Assembly: GCA_019454165.1 (NCBI GenBank)
Contig: CP075367.1
Coordinates: 255,971 to 319,970 of the forward strand
From: Anaerolineales bacterium
Lineage (GTDB): Bacteria > Chloroflexota > Anaerolineae > Anaerolineales > UBA11579
Length of the DNA stretch: 64,000 nucleotides
Direction of reading: 5' to 3'
The notes under the pieces are model-generated. The model ran no database searches. It had not been told where the DNA came from and saw only the letters and a program-made list of their open reading frames with translations. Shown here in pieces: positions 36,752 through 45,548 of the stretch. Numbering within the stretch: the stretch's first letter is position 1; every line of letters begins with the position of its first letter. The position numbers and the translations under genes were made by a program.

Positions 36752-38027
36752 TCCGCTCATAGCCCTGCTTGCTCTTCTACTGATATTTGATCTACTGGTA
36801 ACTGCCACCCGCGCCAGCGTCATCAATGTGCGCCAGACCCGCCTGGTCACCCTCGAGGACGAACTGGGCACCAAAGCAGCCGGCACACTGGAGCTGCTGA
36901 AGCACCGCCAAAACCTGCGTGATGCGCTGCAGCTCGCTCTGGCGCTGCTGCGCTTCCTGATGGCCGGCCTGGTGCTCGATTTCCTCATCCCCACATCCCA
37001 GGGCAGCGCCTCGGCCATCAACCTGGGTGCGCTGGTGGCCATCGGCTTCGCCATCTGGTTGGCCGAGTTCTTCGTGGAGCGCCGCGTCCTGCAAGACCCT
37101 GAGCGCTGGTCGCTGCGCCTCAGCGGTGTGGCCCGCGTGGTCAATACCCTCATGCACCCCATCATCTTCGTGCTGACCCGCCTCAGCCCCGGCGATCAGA
37201 ACGTGGCTGACCTCGAAACCATCACCGAAGATGAGCTCAAGTCTTTCGTCACCGCCAGCGAGCAGCAAGGCGTGCTGGAGGAAGAAGAGCACGAGATGAT
37301 CATGTCGATCGTGGAGTTTGGCGACACGCTGGTGCGCGAGATCATGGTGCCGCGCATCGACATCTTCTCGCTGGATGCCAACATGCAGCTGAAGGACGCG
37401 GTGGACGCGCTGATCGAATCCGGCTATTCACGCATCCCGGTCTATAACGAAACGATCGATGACATTGTGGGTGTGCTGTACCTCAAGGACATTCTCAAAG
37501 CCTGGCGCAGCGGAGACGGCGCCACCAAGACCCTGCGAGAGCTGGCCCGCGGCGCATACTTTGTGCCCGAATCCAAAAAGCTGGATGAACTGCGCGCCGA
37601 AATGCAGGGCAACCGCATCCACATGGGCATCGTAGTAGACGAATACGGCGGGGTCGCCGGCCTGGTCACCCTCGAAGACTTGATGGAAGAGATCGTGGGC
37701 GAGATCCAGGACGAGTATGACGACCTGGGCGAAGAGCAAAATCACCAGAAGATCTCCGACGACGAATACGTATTTCATGGGCGCATTCCACTGGCAGACT
37801 TCAACGAAATCATGCAAAGTGACCTGAGCACAGAGAACGCCGACACCCTGGGTGGCTTCCTGTTCAGCGAGCTGGGCCGTCTGCCGCGCGTGGGCGAGCA
37901 AGTGAAACATGACGGTTTGCTTTTCACCGTAGAATTCATCACCGGCCGCCGCATCCGCCGGGTGCGCGCCGTGCGCACCCCGGCTGCGCTGCTGGAAACC
38001 GAGAAAGAAGATAATGTCAAAGACTGA
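36681..38027 (+). CDS. CorC/HlyC-type CBS-domain membrane protein (start uncertain)
   Basis: The protein has three hydrophobic segments at the N-terminus (LIALLALLLIFDLLV; LALALLRFLMAGLVL; GALVAIGFAIWLAEFF). A CBS pair follows (REIMVPRIDIFSLDANMQLK; GIVVDEYGGVAGLVTLEDL), then a C-terminal CorC/HlyC domain. Homologues act in Mg/Co or other cation homeostasis. The start is odd: between ATG 36681 (71 nt inside glmU) and GTG 36828 (which would delete TM1) there is no ATG, GTG or TTG in frame. CTG 36744 and ATT 36747 lie just after GGAAGG. The stop overlaps cytidine deaminase by 14 bp. Confidence 0.75.
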   Translation: MSPPIPWWPACPPAPSANWKVLISPLIALLALLLIFDLLVTATRASVINVRQTRLVTLEDELGTKAAGTLELLKHRQNLRDALQLALALLRFLMAGLVLDFLIPTSQGSASAINLGALVAIGFAIWLAEFFVERRVLQDPERWSLRLSGVARVVNTLMHPIIFVLTRLSPGDQNVADLETITEDELKSFVTASEQQGVLEEEEHEMIMSIVEFGDTLVREIMVPRIDIFSLDANMQLKDAVDALIESGYSRIPVYNETIDDIVGVLYLKDILKAWRSGDGATKTLRELARGAYFVPESKKLDELRAEMQGNRIHMGIVVDEYGGVAGLVTLEDLMEEIVGEIQDEYDDLGEEQNHQKISDDEYVFHGRIPLADFNEIMQSDLSTENADTLGGFLFSELGRLPRVGEQVKHDGLLFTVEFITGRRIRRVRAVRTPAALLETEKEDNVKD

Positions 38028-38412
38028 GCTGGTCCAAGCCGCACAGCAGGCCCAACAAGCTGCTTACGCGCCATACTCCAACTACCGCGTCGGCGCCGCC
38101 CTGCGCACCAAGGCCGGCAAGATCTACCTGGGCGCCAACATTGAGAACGCCGCCTACCCGGACTCGATCTGCGCTGAACGCGTCGCCATCTTCACCGCCA
38201 TCATGCAAGGCGAGCGCGAGTTCGACTCGATCGCCGTCGTCACCCGTGACGGCGGCTCGCCGTGCGGCTCCTGCCGCCAGGTGCTGGCCGAGTTCGCCCT
38301 GCACGCCACCGTGCTGCTGGCTGACCAAAGCGGCCAGATCCTGCAAGAATCCAGTGTAGATAAACTGCTGCCCGGCGCATTTTTGCCCAGCAATCTCAAC
38401 GTCAAGCCGTAG
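38014..38412 (+). CDS. cdd: Cytidine deaminase
   Basis: A 132-aa homotetramer-type deaminase. It has APYSNYRVGAAL, the zinc-site CAERVAIF (ligand Cys and catalytic Glu) in NIENAAYPDSICAERVAIF, and PCGSCRQVLAEF (second and third Cys ligands). It hydrolyses cytidine and deoxycytidine to the uridines for nucleotide salvage. It overlaps the CBS gene and is followed 7 bp later by a phosphoesterase. Confidence 0.95.
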   Translation: MSKTELVQAAQQAQQAAYAPYSNYRVGAALRTKAGKIYLGANIENAAYPDSICAERVAIFTAIMQGEREFDSIAVVTRDGGSPCGSCRQVLAEFALHATVLLADQSGQILQESSVDKLLPGAFLPSNLNVKP

Positions 38413-38419
38413 CTGCGCC

Positions 38420-39142
38420 ATGCGCACCCTGGTCCTCAGCGATATTCACGCCAATCTCACCGCGCTTGACGCCGTTCTGGCGCACGCCGGCGAGGTGGAT
38501 GCCGTCTGGTGCCTGGGTGATGTGGTTGGCTATGGCCCAGACCCCAATGAATGTATTGCCCGCCTGGCGGCGCTGCCCAACCTGGTGTGCCTGCAAGGCA
38601 ACCATGACGCCGCCGCCATTGGCCAGTTGGCGCTGGAAAGCTTCAATCACGAAGCGCGCATCTCGGTCGAATGGCTACGCGATATCCTCACCCCAGACTC
38701 GCTGGCTTTCCTGCAAGCCCTGCAGCCAATGCGCGTAGAGCACGGCGTCACTTTAGCGCACGCCAGCCCGCGCCAGCCCGTGCTGGAATATCTGCTGGAT
38801 AGCTATTCCGCGCTGGAGAATTTCGATTATTTTGAAACGCCCTTCTGTTTTGTGGGTCATACCCATGTGCCGGTGCTATTCATCAAGCACGGCGCCGGGA
38901 TCAACCTGCAGATCCCGGCGACCAACACCACCATCGCCCTTCACGACCGCTGTATCGCGAACCCAGGCTCGGTGGGCCAGCCGCGCGATCGCGACCCGCG
39001 TGCCGCCTACGCCATCTTCGATGCGCAGGATGCCAGCTGGAGCACCAACCGCGTGGACTACGACATCGCCCAGGTGCAGATCCGTATGCAGGCCGCCAAC
39101 CTGCCTGAACGCCACATCAGTCGCCTGGCCGGCGGTTGGTGA
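38420..39142 (+). CDS. Metallophosphoesterase (calcineurin-like)
   Basis: A 240-aa protein. LVLSDIHANLTALDAVL (DxH), WCLGDVVGYGPDP (GDxxxxGP), QGNHDAAA (GNHD) and FVGHTHVP (GHTH) give the full dinuclear-metal motif set. Similar YfcE/MJ0936-type enzymes cleave phosphodiesters; the substrate is unknown. It follows cdd by 7 bp and could be in the same transcript. The DUF4349 gene begins 59 bp downstream with its own ribosome-binding site. Confidence 0.9.
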   Translation: MRTLVLSDIHANLTALDAVLAHAGEVDAVWCLGDVVGYGPDPNECIARLAALPNLVCLQGNHDAAAIGQLALESFNHEARISVEWLRDILTPDSLAFLQALQPMRVEHGVTLAHASPRQPVLEYLLDSYSALENFDYFETPFCFVGHTHVPVLFIKHGAGINLQIPATNTTIALHDRCIANPGSVGQPRDRDPRAAYAIFDAQDASWSTNRVDYDIAQVQIRMQAANLPERHISRLAGGW

Positions 39143-39201
39143 CGGAACTTTTTGCCGGTTCGCTGCGTTAGTAGGGGAGATAGCACTCAAGGAGAGATGA
39201 C

Positions 39202-40155
39202 ATGAAGCCGAAGGCCACCTTGTATATTGCAGTTTCCATCATCGCCGCCATGCTGCTGGGCGCCTGCTCAACAGCAGCCAACACCATCGCAGATTTTGAT
39301 CGCAGCGCGGCGGTAGAAGCTCCCGCAAGCCCCAACATGTCCTTCGCCGGTGAGATGGCGCCCATGGACAGCATGGATGAAAGCTACGGCGGAGGCGGAG
39401 TTGCCAGCGCGCCGCAACCGGCTGACTCGAAACGCCTGGTCATCCAGAACGCCAGCCTGACCATCGTCGTAGACCAGCCTGAAGACAGCATGCAGAGCAT
39501 CACCGCCCTGGCCGAGCGCTTCGGCGGCTTCGTGGTCGACTCTTACCTCTACCAGCGCACGCTGGCCAACGGGCTGCAAGCCCCCTCCGCCAGCATCACC
39601 ATCCGCGTCCCGGCTGAGCATCTCACCGAGGCTCTCGATCTGATCGAGCAGGACGCCCGCAGCGTGGACAACCGCAGCCTCTCCGGCCAGGATGTGACCG
39701 CTGAGTACACTGACCTGCAGTCTCGCCTGCGCAACCTGCAGGATGCCGAGACCATGCTGCGCCAGATCATGCAGGATGCCACCGACACCGAGGATGTGCT
39801 GGCCGCTTTCAACCAGCTCAACTACATTACTGAGCAGATCGAAGTGCTGAAAGGCCAGATTAAGTACTACGAAGAATCTGCCGCCATGTCTTCGATCAGC
39901 GTTGAGCTGATCGCCAGCCAGGCCGTGCAGCCCATCACCATCGGCGGCTGGGAGCCGGTCGGCGTCGCTAAAGACGCGGTTCAGGCCCTGCTCAGCGCCA
40001 TGCAAAGCATCGTGAACGCCCTGATCTGGCTGGTGCTGTACGCCCTGCCGATCCTGCTGGTGCTCGGCGCCCCGCTGTATTTCCTGGTGCGCTGGCTGCG
40101 CCAACGCCGCGCCACTGGCCGCCGCAAGCCGGCTGCCAAGCGCAAGCAGCGCTAA
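39202..40155 (+). CDS. DUF4349-domain lipoprotein with C-terminal membrane helix
   Basis: A 317-aa protein. AAGGAGAG lies 6-7 nt before ATG 39202. The signal sequence ends in the lipobox LLGACST (Cys near 21). Then comes an Asp/Ser-rich linker, and the DUF4349 core with SLTIVVDQPEDSMQ, RFGGFVVD and a long coiled coil (TDLQSRLRNLQDAETML, TEQIEVLKGQIKYYEE). A hydrophobic helix near residues 272-297 precedes a basic tail (RRATGRRKP). The function of the family is unknown. Both ends are membrane-tethered. A strong terminator follows. Confidence 0.8.
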   Translation: MKPKATLYIAVSIIAAMLLGACSTAANTIADFDRSAAVEAPASPNMSFAGEMAPMDSMDESYGGGGVASAPQPADSKRLVIQNASLTIVVDQPEDSMQSITALAERFGGFVVDSYLYQRTLANGLQAPSASITIRVPAEHLTEALDLIEQDARSVDNRSLSGQDVTAEYTDLQSRLRNLQDAETMLRQIMQDATDTEDVLAAFNQLNYITEQIEVLKGQIKYYEESAAMSSISVELIASQAVQPITIGGWEPVGVAKDAVQALLSAMQSIVNALIWLVLYALPILLVLGAPLYFLVRWLRQRRATGRRKPAAKRKQR

Positions 40156-40169
40156 TCTCAATAACAACA

Positions 40170-40198
40170 AAAAAGGCCGGCAAATTGCCGGCCTTTTT
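40170..40198. terminator. Bidirectional terminator between convergent genes
   Basis: AAAAAGGCCGGC, loop AAATT and GCCGGCCTTTTT form a stem flanked by A- and T-runs. It works for the plus-strand DUF4349 transcript and for the minus-strand acyl-CoA operon; the 3' arm reaches the stop codon of the CitE-like gene at 40198. Confidence 0.9.
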
Positions 40199-41082
40199 TA
40201 TTTGCCTGTGCTGCCGGCGCGTGCCAGCACGCGCCGCGCCGCTTTCACCAGCGGCATATCGATCATCTTGCCATCCAGTGCGAACGCGCCGCGGCCCTCA
40301 GCCTCATGCTGCTCATACGCGTTGACTACACGCACTGCCCAGGCCGTCTCCTCGGCGCTGGGCGTGAAGGCCGCCAGCACCGGCGCGATCTGGTCAGGGT
40401 GCACGATCTGCATTCCGCTATAGCCCAGCCGTGCTCCCTGTACTGCCAGCCGCGCCAAACCTTCACTATCCTTGAAGTTGATATGCAGCATATCGATCGC
40501 CTGCAAACCGAAGGCGGCCGCATGCGTCACCACCGCGCTGCGCGCGTAGAAGATCTCGTCAGCTTCAGGGGTGCGGATGGCGCCGACATCGCTCGCAAAA
40601 TCCTCTGACCCAAATACCAGCGCCACCAAATGCGCGTCTGCACTGGCGATCTCTTTCAAGTTCACCACACCCATCGCACTTTCGATCTGGGCGAGTAGGC
40701 TCAACGTGTTGGGAGCCAGCGAGCGCGCTTGCTCTGCTTGCTGCAAGCGTGCACCAACTGCTTGCACATCCGCGGCGCCTGCGGCCTTCGGCAGCACAAG
40801 ACCCTGTAGATTTAGGTGGCTGGCCAGTTCTAGATCTTCGGCCTGCAAGCCGCTATCGGCTGCATTCACCCGCACCAGGCGCTCACTGTTGCCAAAATCC
40901 AGCTCGCTCAATGCTTTGGCGATCAGTGTGCGCGCCTCTGCCTTGCTGCTGGGCGCCACGCCATCTTCCAGGTCCAGGCATACGCAGTCCGCGCCTAGGC
41001 CGGCGGCCTTCTCCATCTTACGCCAGTCGCTGCCGGGCACATACAACAGGGTGCGCCTGGCGCGCATCGAGCTATTCTGCAT
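40198..41082 (-). CDS. CitE-like (HpcH/HpaI-fold) CoA-ester lyase
   Basis: A 294-aa TIM-barrel protein. RTLLYVPGSDWRKMEKA starts the fold. CVCLDLEDGVAPSSKAEAR gives metal-binding acidic residues, LLAQIESAMGVVNLKEIA follows, and FGSEDFASDVGA is characteristic of CitE/CLYBL. Such enzymes cleave citramalyl-, malyl- or 3-hydroxy-3-methylglutaryl-type CoA esters. Start may be ATG 41082 or ATG 41067. With MaoC and the carboxylase genes it fits the last step of a leucine-type pathway. The window has no DRE-TIM HMG-CoA lyase. Confidence 0.8.
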   Translation of the reverse strand: MQNSSMRARRTLLYVPGSDWRKMEKAAGLGADCVCLDLEDGVAPSSKAEARTLIAKALSELDFGNSERLVRVNAADSGLQAEDLELASHLNLQGLVLPKAAGAADVQAVGARLQQAEQARSLAPNTLSLLAQIESAMGVVNLKEIASADAHLVALVFGSEDFASDVGAIRTPEADEIFYARSAVVTHAAAFGLQAIDMLHINFKDSEGLARLAVQGARLGYSGMQIVHPDQIAPVLAAFTPSAEETAWAVRVVNAYEQHEAEGRGAFALDGKMIDMPLVKAARRVLARAGSTGK

Positions 41083-41536
41083 CAGCTGCCTCGCGTTTCA
41101 AGAACATGACCGCCCGCTCGATCTCGACAACAACCTCGCCGGTTTGCTTGTACGCCACATGGCGCAGGCGCACCACGCCGCGGTCAGGCTTGCTGCTGGA
41201 GGGACGCTTCTCGAGCACCTCCGTCTCGACCCGGATCGTATCGCCGGCGAAGACCGGGGTGGGGTGATTGACCTTCTCATAGCCCAGATTCGCCACAATC
41301 GTTCCTTCGGTCAGTTCAGAAACGGTGATGCCCACCACGACGCCAAAGGTGAAGATGCCATTCACGATCCGCCGGCCGAACTGGCTGCGTTTGGCAAACT
41401 CCTCATCCATATGCAAGGGCTGGGTATTCATGGTCAGCCCACTAAATAGCACATTGTCCGCCTCGGTGACCGTGCGGGTGGCCGCGTGGGCAAAGCGCTG
41501 GCCCACGCTCAAGTCGTCGTAATATTTACCCGTCAT
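41072..41536 (-). CDS. MaoC-like hydratase
   Basis: A 154-aa single hot-dog-fold protein from ATG 41536 (MTGKYYDDLSVGQRF). VTEADNVLFSGLTMNTQPLH carries the conserved Asp and His region of (R)-specific enoyl-CoA hydratases. It is followed by GRRIVNGIFTFGVVVG and a basic stretch. By context it would hydrate the carboxylated enoyl-CoA (for example 3-methylglutaconyl-CoA) for the lyase. It overlaps the carrier gene by 11 bp and the lyase gene by up to 11 bp. Confidence 0.85.
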   Translation of the reverse strand: MTGKYYDDLSVGQRFAHAATRTVTEADNVLFSGLTMNTQPLHMDEEFAKRSQFGRRIVNGIFTFGVVVGITVSELTEGTIVANLGYEKVNHPTPVFAGDTIRVETEVLEKRPSSSKPDRGVVRLRHVAYKQTGEVVVEIERAVMFLKREAADAE

Positions 41537-42017
41537 CGCCAGGCTCCAATTCCACCAGTAACTGGTCTTTTTCCACGCTCTGACCCTCAGAAACGGCAAC
41601 CTGCGCCACTTTTGCATCCTGGCTGGCGCTGATGCGCACTTCCATTTTCATCGCCTCCAGCAGCACCAGCACCGCCCCGGCACCGACCTGCTGCCCGGGC
41701 TGCACCAGCACCTTGCGCACCTGGCCGGGCATCGGCGCCCGCAGGCTGCGCTCGGCGCCTGCCGCCTGACCGCCGGCGCGGCCGCCGGCCGTGCGCCGCA
41801 GCAGGAAGCTGCGCCCGGCCACATGCAGCCAGGTGTCACGGCCATCTTTGACCCAGGCCACCTGCACGCTGCGGCCGCCAATATTCAACTCCAGCGGCTG
41901 GCCGCGCACGATCGTAGCCGCGTGCACCTGCCCCTCTACAACCGCGCTCAGCTGCGCGCCCTGCACCTGCAGCTCAACTATATAAGCCTGCCCGCGCTGC
42001 TCAAAACTGAACTTCAT
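41526..42017 (-). CDS. Biotin carboxyl carrier protein (separate subunit)
   Basis: A 163-aa protein from ATG 42017 (MKFSFEQRGQAY). The N-terminal ~90 residues are a beta-rich segment like the BT domain of acyl-CoA carboxylases. The C-terminal biotinyl domain has RAPMPGQVRKVLV and LLEAMKMEVRI with the biotinylated Lys. It carries carboxybiotin between the biotin carboxylase and the carboxyltransferase. In many methylcrotonyl-CoA carboxylases this part is fused to the carboxylase; here it is a distinct gene overlapping it by 4 bp. Confidence 0.9.
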   Translation of the reverse strand: MKFSFEQRGQAYIVELQVQGAQLSAVVEGQVHAATIVRGQPLELNIGGRSVQVAWVKDGRDTWLHVAGRSFLLRRTAGGRAGGQAAGAERSLRAPMPGQVRKVLVQPGQQVGAGAVLVLLEAMKMEVRISASQDAKVAQVAVSEGQSVEKDQLLVELEPGDDG

Positions 42018-43513
42018 CGCCCACCGCCCATGCGGAAGCCGCTGCCGCTCGCCCACGGCGAATACGGGTCAGTTGCTTCGTGCTCAACTGTCGCAGCTGG
42101 CTGCAATTCCAGCGCCGCGGCTGCCAGCAAGGCTTCCAGTGATGTTTCATCCGGCTGCCAATCCGCGAAGCTGCGCTCGATGAACTGGGTATCAAAGTCG
42201 CCAGCCGCCAAGGCTGAGTCAGCCAGCACGGCCTGCAAGAAGTCAATGTTATTCACCACGCCCAGCAGCACGGTTTGCGCCAATGCCGCCCGCATGGCCG
42301 CCAGCGCCTGCGCCCGGTCGGCTGCGTGCACGCTCAGCTTGGCCAACATCGGGTCGTAGTGCACGCTCACCGTCTGGCCTTCGGCGATGCCCGCATCCAC
42401 CCGCGCATCTTGCGGGAATTGCAAACGCAGCACCTTGCCCGCCTGCGGAAGAAAGTTAGCCGCCGGGTCCTCGGCATAGATGCGGCACTCGATGGCGTGG
42501 CCGCGCTGGGCCAGCTCGCCCTGCACGAACGGTAACGTCTCGCCAGCCGCCACGCGCAGCTGCCACTCCACAATATCCACGCCGGTTGTGAGCTCCGTCA
42601 CCGGGTGCTCCACTTGCAAGCGGGTGTTCATTTCCAAGAAATAGAATTCGCGCGTACTGGGGTCGACCAGAAATTCCACCGTGCCAGCATTGGTGTATTC
42701 CACCGCCGCGGCCGCCGCCACCGCCGCCTCGCACATTGCCGTCCGCAATCGCTGATCCAACAGAGGCGATGGCGTCTCTTCGACCACCTTCTGGCGTCTG
42801 CGCTGTAGCGAGCATTCACGCTCGAACAAATGCAGCAGCGTGCCGCGCTGGTCACCCAGCACCTGCACTTCCACATGCCGCGCCGTCGCCAGGTACTTCT
42901 CCAACACCAGGCGTTCATCGCCGAACGCGCTGGCCGCCTCGCGCCGCGCCGCCGCGATGCCATCGCTCAGCTCAGCCGCGGCTTGCACCACGCGCTGGCC
43001 CACGCCGCCGCCGCCGGCCGCGGCCTTCACCAGCAGCGGATAGCCCAGCTCGGCCGCGGCGGCCTGCAATTTCGCATCACTGTCCTCGCCCTGATAGCCG
43101 GGCAGCACGGGCACGCCCGCCTGCAGCATCAGTTCACGCGCCGTGGCCTTATCGCCCATCGCTCGCATGGCGGCCGGCGGCGGCCCGATCCATACCAGGC
43201 CGGCGTCTATCACCGCCTGGGCGAATTCGGCATTCTCCGCCAGAAAGCCGTACCCGGGATGCACTGCCTCGGCTCCGCTTTGCTGGGCCGCGGCCAATAC
43301 CGCAGCCACGTTGAGATAGGATTCGCGCGCCGCCGCCGGGCCGATCAGCACGGTTTCGTCCGCCACTTGCGTATGCAGCGCGCCTGCATCCGCCTCGGAG
43401 TACACCGCCACGCTGGCGAGGCCCAGCTTCTTGCACGCCCGCGCCACGCGCACCGCGATCTCGCCACGGTTGGCGATCAGTACTTTCGCAAAAGGCAACG
43501 GCTTGGACATCAT
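42014..43513 (-). CDS. Biotin carboxylase subunit of acyl-CoA carboxylase
   Basis: A 499-aa ATP-grasp enzyme from ATG 43513. KVLIANRGEIAVRVARACK is the N-terminal signature. VHPGYGFLAENAEFA, then AAAGGGGVGQRVVQ (glycine-rich loop), EFYFLEMNTRLQVEHPVTEL (catalytic Glu/Arg region) and GHAIECRIYAED follow. It carboxylates biotin using ATP and bicarbonate. The length shows that the carrier domain is absent and supplied by the next gene. Its 5' end overlaps a membrane-protein gene by 4 bp, with the beta subunit two genes further upstream. Confidence 0.92.
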   Translation of the reverse strand: MMSKPLPFAKVLIANRGEIAVRVARACKKLGLASVAVYSEADAGALHTQVADETVLIGPAAARESYLNVAAVLAAAQQSGAEAVHPGYGFLAENAEFAQAVIDAGLVWIGPPPAAMRAMGDKATARELMLQAGVPVLPGYQGEDSDAKLQAAAAELGYPLLVKAAAGGGGVGQRVVQAAAELSDGIAAARREAASAFGDERLVLEKYLATARHVEVQVLGDQRGTLLHLFERECSLQRRRQKVVEETPSPLLDQRLRTAMCEAAVAAAAAVEYTNAGTVEFLVDPSTREFYFLEMNTRLQVEHPVTELTTGVDIVEWQLRVAAGETLPFVQGELAQRGHAIECRIYAEDPAANFLPQAGKVLRLQFPQDARVDAGIAEGQTVSVHYDPMLAKLSVHAADRAQALAAMRAALAQTVLLGVVNNIDFLQAVLADSALAAGDFDTQFIERSFADWQPDETSLEALLAAAALELQPAATVEHEATDPYSPWASGSGFRMGGGR

Positions 43514-45528
43514 GGCTCGCAACTCAGCAGTTCGAACGCTGATTCTACGCTGGCGGCATCCACACCATTGGCGCCCAGCCGCGCCCACAGGTCACACAGC
43601 ATCGGCTGCATTAGTTTGGTCACCGTGTACGAGGTCTGCGTCAATTCCAGCGCACGCTGGGTGTTGCCCAGCATGGCATAACCCTCGATAAAGGGCGTTC
43701 GCTCCGCCGGGTGGTTGGGATAATCATCCAGCGCAAAGGCGCGCTCACCCAGTGCGGCCACCTCGGCCCAATCGCCAAACTGGCGCGCCAGATCCGCCTT
43801 TTGAAAATAAAAGCACCAGGTCTCGCGCGGCTGCATATCCCAATACGGGAATTCGGCCGCGGTCGGAGCCGAGCTTTGCTGGATCATGCCCAAATTGCTC
43901 AACTCGATCAGACCCACAACCTCTTTCGACAAGAGCGGAAAACGCGCGTCGATCTGCGGGTCGAGGATGCGCAAACAACCCGGTGGCTCGTAGATCAGCA
44001 CGAGCACATCTTTCGCCGTGCCTTCATAGTCAACAAAGTCATACGTACGCTGAATGCGGCCGCTGCTGGACAACTCAGCCAGGTCGCGCGTGCTGCGCAG
44101 GTTGGCAAAGAAGAACGCATGATTTAAACGCTGGCTCTCATGGGTCGGCGTGTATATCCAGTTCAGGGTCGCGGTAAGGGAATAGTCGGTGTTGTGCGCA
44201 AGCACACGCAGCTCGGGCGAGATGATGGCTGCATTGTCCGCCAGGTCAGGCGCCCGCCACGCAAGCTGGCGCGCAAACTCCGCCTGACGTAACCACTCCA
44301 GGCGATATTGATTCGCGGTGACAAAGTGCACTCCCACGCTCAGCCCCAGCAGGATCGCCAATGCGGCCATCCCCAACCGGCGCGAGCCCCACGGCCGACT
44401 GCATACAGCCGCCAGCAGCAGGCTGGCCCCAAACATCATCGGCATCGTGAAGCGGTCGCTGGGGAACGATAGGTCAAGCCGCAGATCCGCCACCCAGAAC
44501 GAGAGGCCGGATACCGCCAGCGCTACTATGCCAAGCCAGACCGCATCACGGACATACTCCCCGCGCCTGGTACTCCTGAGCACGATCCAGGCTACGCCCG
44601 CCGCAACCAGCACCACGGGCACATACGCAAGCGTGACCACAGAGCCGGCCTCCAGGGTTTGCAGCATGGTGATGGTCTTGCCCCAGGCCAGCAAGCCGCC
44701 CTTGGTCACATCGCCGGCCGCATGCCCAAGCCACTCCAGCAGCGCGGGTAGTGGGTTGGCGGCGATCTTTTGCAGCAGAGTCGTGCCATACAGCGCGTTA
44801 TCCTGCTGGCTGGCCCACTGCCTCCAAATGAACACACCTGCCAACACCAGCGCATACGGCAGCCAGCGCATGAGTGCACTGCGGAACTGCTTACCATCCC
44901 TGGGTTTCAGAACAAGATAGATCAAAAACGGGCGCAGCAGTTCTAGCCCATAGAAATATTCCGTGCACAACATGCTCGCCAGACCCAAAGCGATCGACGC
45001 GGCATGCAAACCAGCCGCATACTTGTCCGCCCGCAGCGCCTTGACCATCAGCACCAGCGAAAGCAAGAACAGCGTGTAGTAGAAAAAGTACACGCTATAC
45101 GTTACAGAGATGCTTTGCTGGCTGAAGCCCGGATACAGCAGGAACAACAGCGCGGCCGTCACCACAAAACGTCTGTGCTGCGGCCACAGCAAGTTCATCA
45201 ACCAATAGAAGCTGATCGCACTAACCCAGCGCCAAAACAGCGCGGCCAGCTGCCAGCCCAGCGCGCCTTCGCCCAAAACAGAAAAGAATGTGTAATACAC
45301 CCAGCCAGACAGCGGCCGGTAAGCGGCAAAATCTTGATAGACCTGTGGTCCGAACTGATAGCTACTCCACGCCAGCGGCCAATCATCCCAGTACAGACCC
45401 AGCCAGGGGATGAACACGCCATACGCCAAATACGCCAGCACAGCGCTCAACAGCAAGAACGGCGCATGTGGATAGCGCTCGCTCCAGCGAATGATCTGTT
45501 GATTCAAATCAGCCAATAATTTCTTCAA
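43510..45528 (-). CDS. Large membrane protein, GT-C-like with TPR-like tail (copy 1)
   Basis: A 672-aa protein. About 11-12 hydrophobic segments occupy residues ~20-420. The first outer loop has [14 protein letters not shown], an acidic pair in the position of GT-C catalytic Asp residues, followed by [11 protein letters not shown]. The C-terminal ~250 residues are soluble and end in a short helical repeat ([26 protein letters not shown]) like TPR units. It is clearly paralogous to the next upstream gene (45549-47570) along its full length. It overlaps the biotin carboxylase start by 4 bp. The function is unknown; GT-C is inferred from layout. Confidence 0.7.
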   Translation of the reverse strand: MKKLLADLNQQIIRWSERYPHAPFLLLSAVLAYLAYGVFIPWLGLYWDDWPLAWSSYQFGPQVYQDFAAYRPLSGWVYYTFFSVLGEGALGWQLAALFWRWVSAISFYWLMNLLWPQHRRFVVTAALLFLLYPGFSQQSISVTYSVYFFYYTLFLLSLVLMVKALRADKYAAGLHAASIALGLASMLCTEYFYGLELLRPFLIYLVLKPRDGKQFRSALMRWLPYALVLAGVFIWRQWASQQDNALYGTTLLQKIAANPLPALLEWLGHAAGDVTKGGLLAWGKTITMLQTLEAGSVVTLAYVPVVLVAAGVAWIVLRSTRRGEYVRDAVWLGIVALAVSGLSFWVADLRLDLSFPSDRFTMPMMFGASLLLAAVCSRPWGSRRLGMAALAILLGLSVGVHFVTANQYRLEWLRQAEFARQLAWRAPDLADNAAIISPELRVLAHNTDYSLTATLNWIYTPTHESQRLNHAFFFANLRSTRDLAELSSSGRIQRTYDFVDYEGTAKDVLVLIYEPPGCLRILDPQIDARFPLLSKEVVGLIELSNLGMIQQSSAPTAAEFPYWDMQPRETWCFYFQKADLARQFGDWAEVAALGERAFALDDYPNHPAERTPFIEGYAMLGNTQRALELTQTSYTVTKLMQPMLCDLWARLGANGVDAASVESAFELLSCEP

Positions 45529-45548
45529 GACACTCCTGAGCTGTTTGT

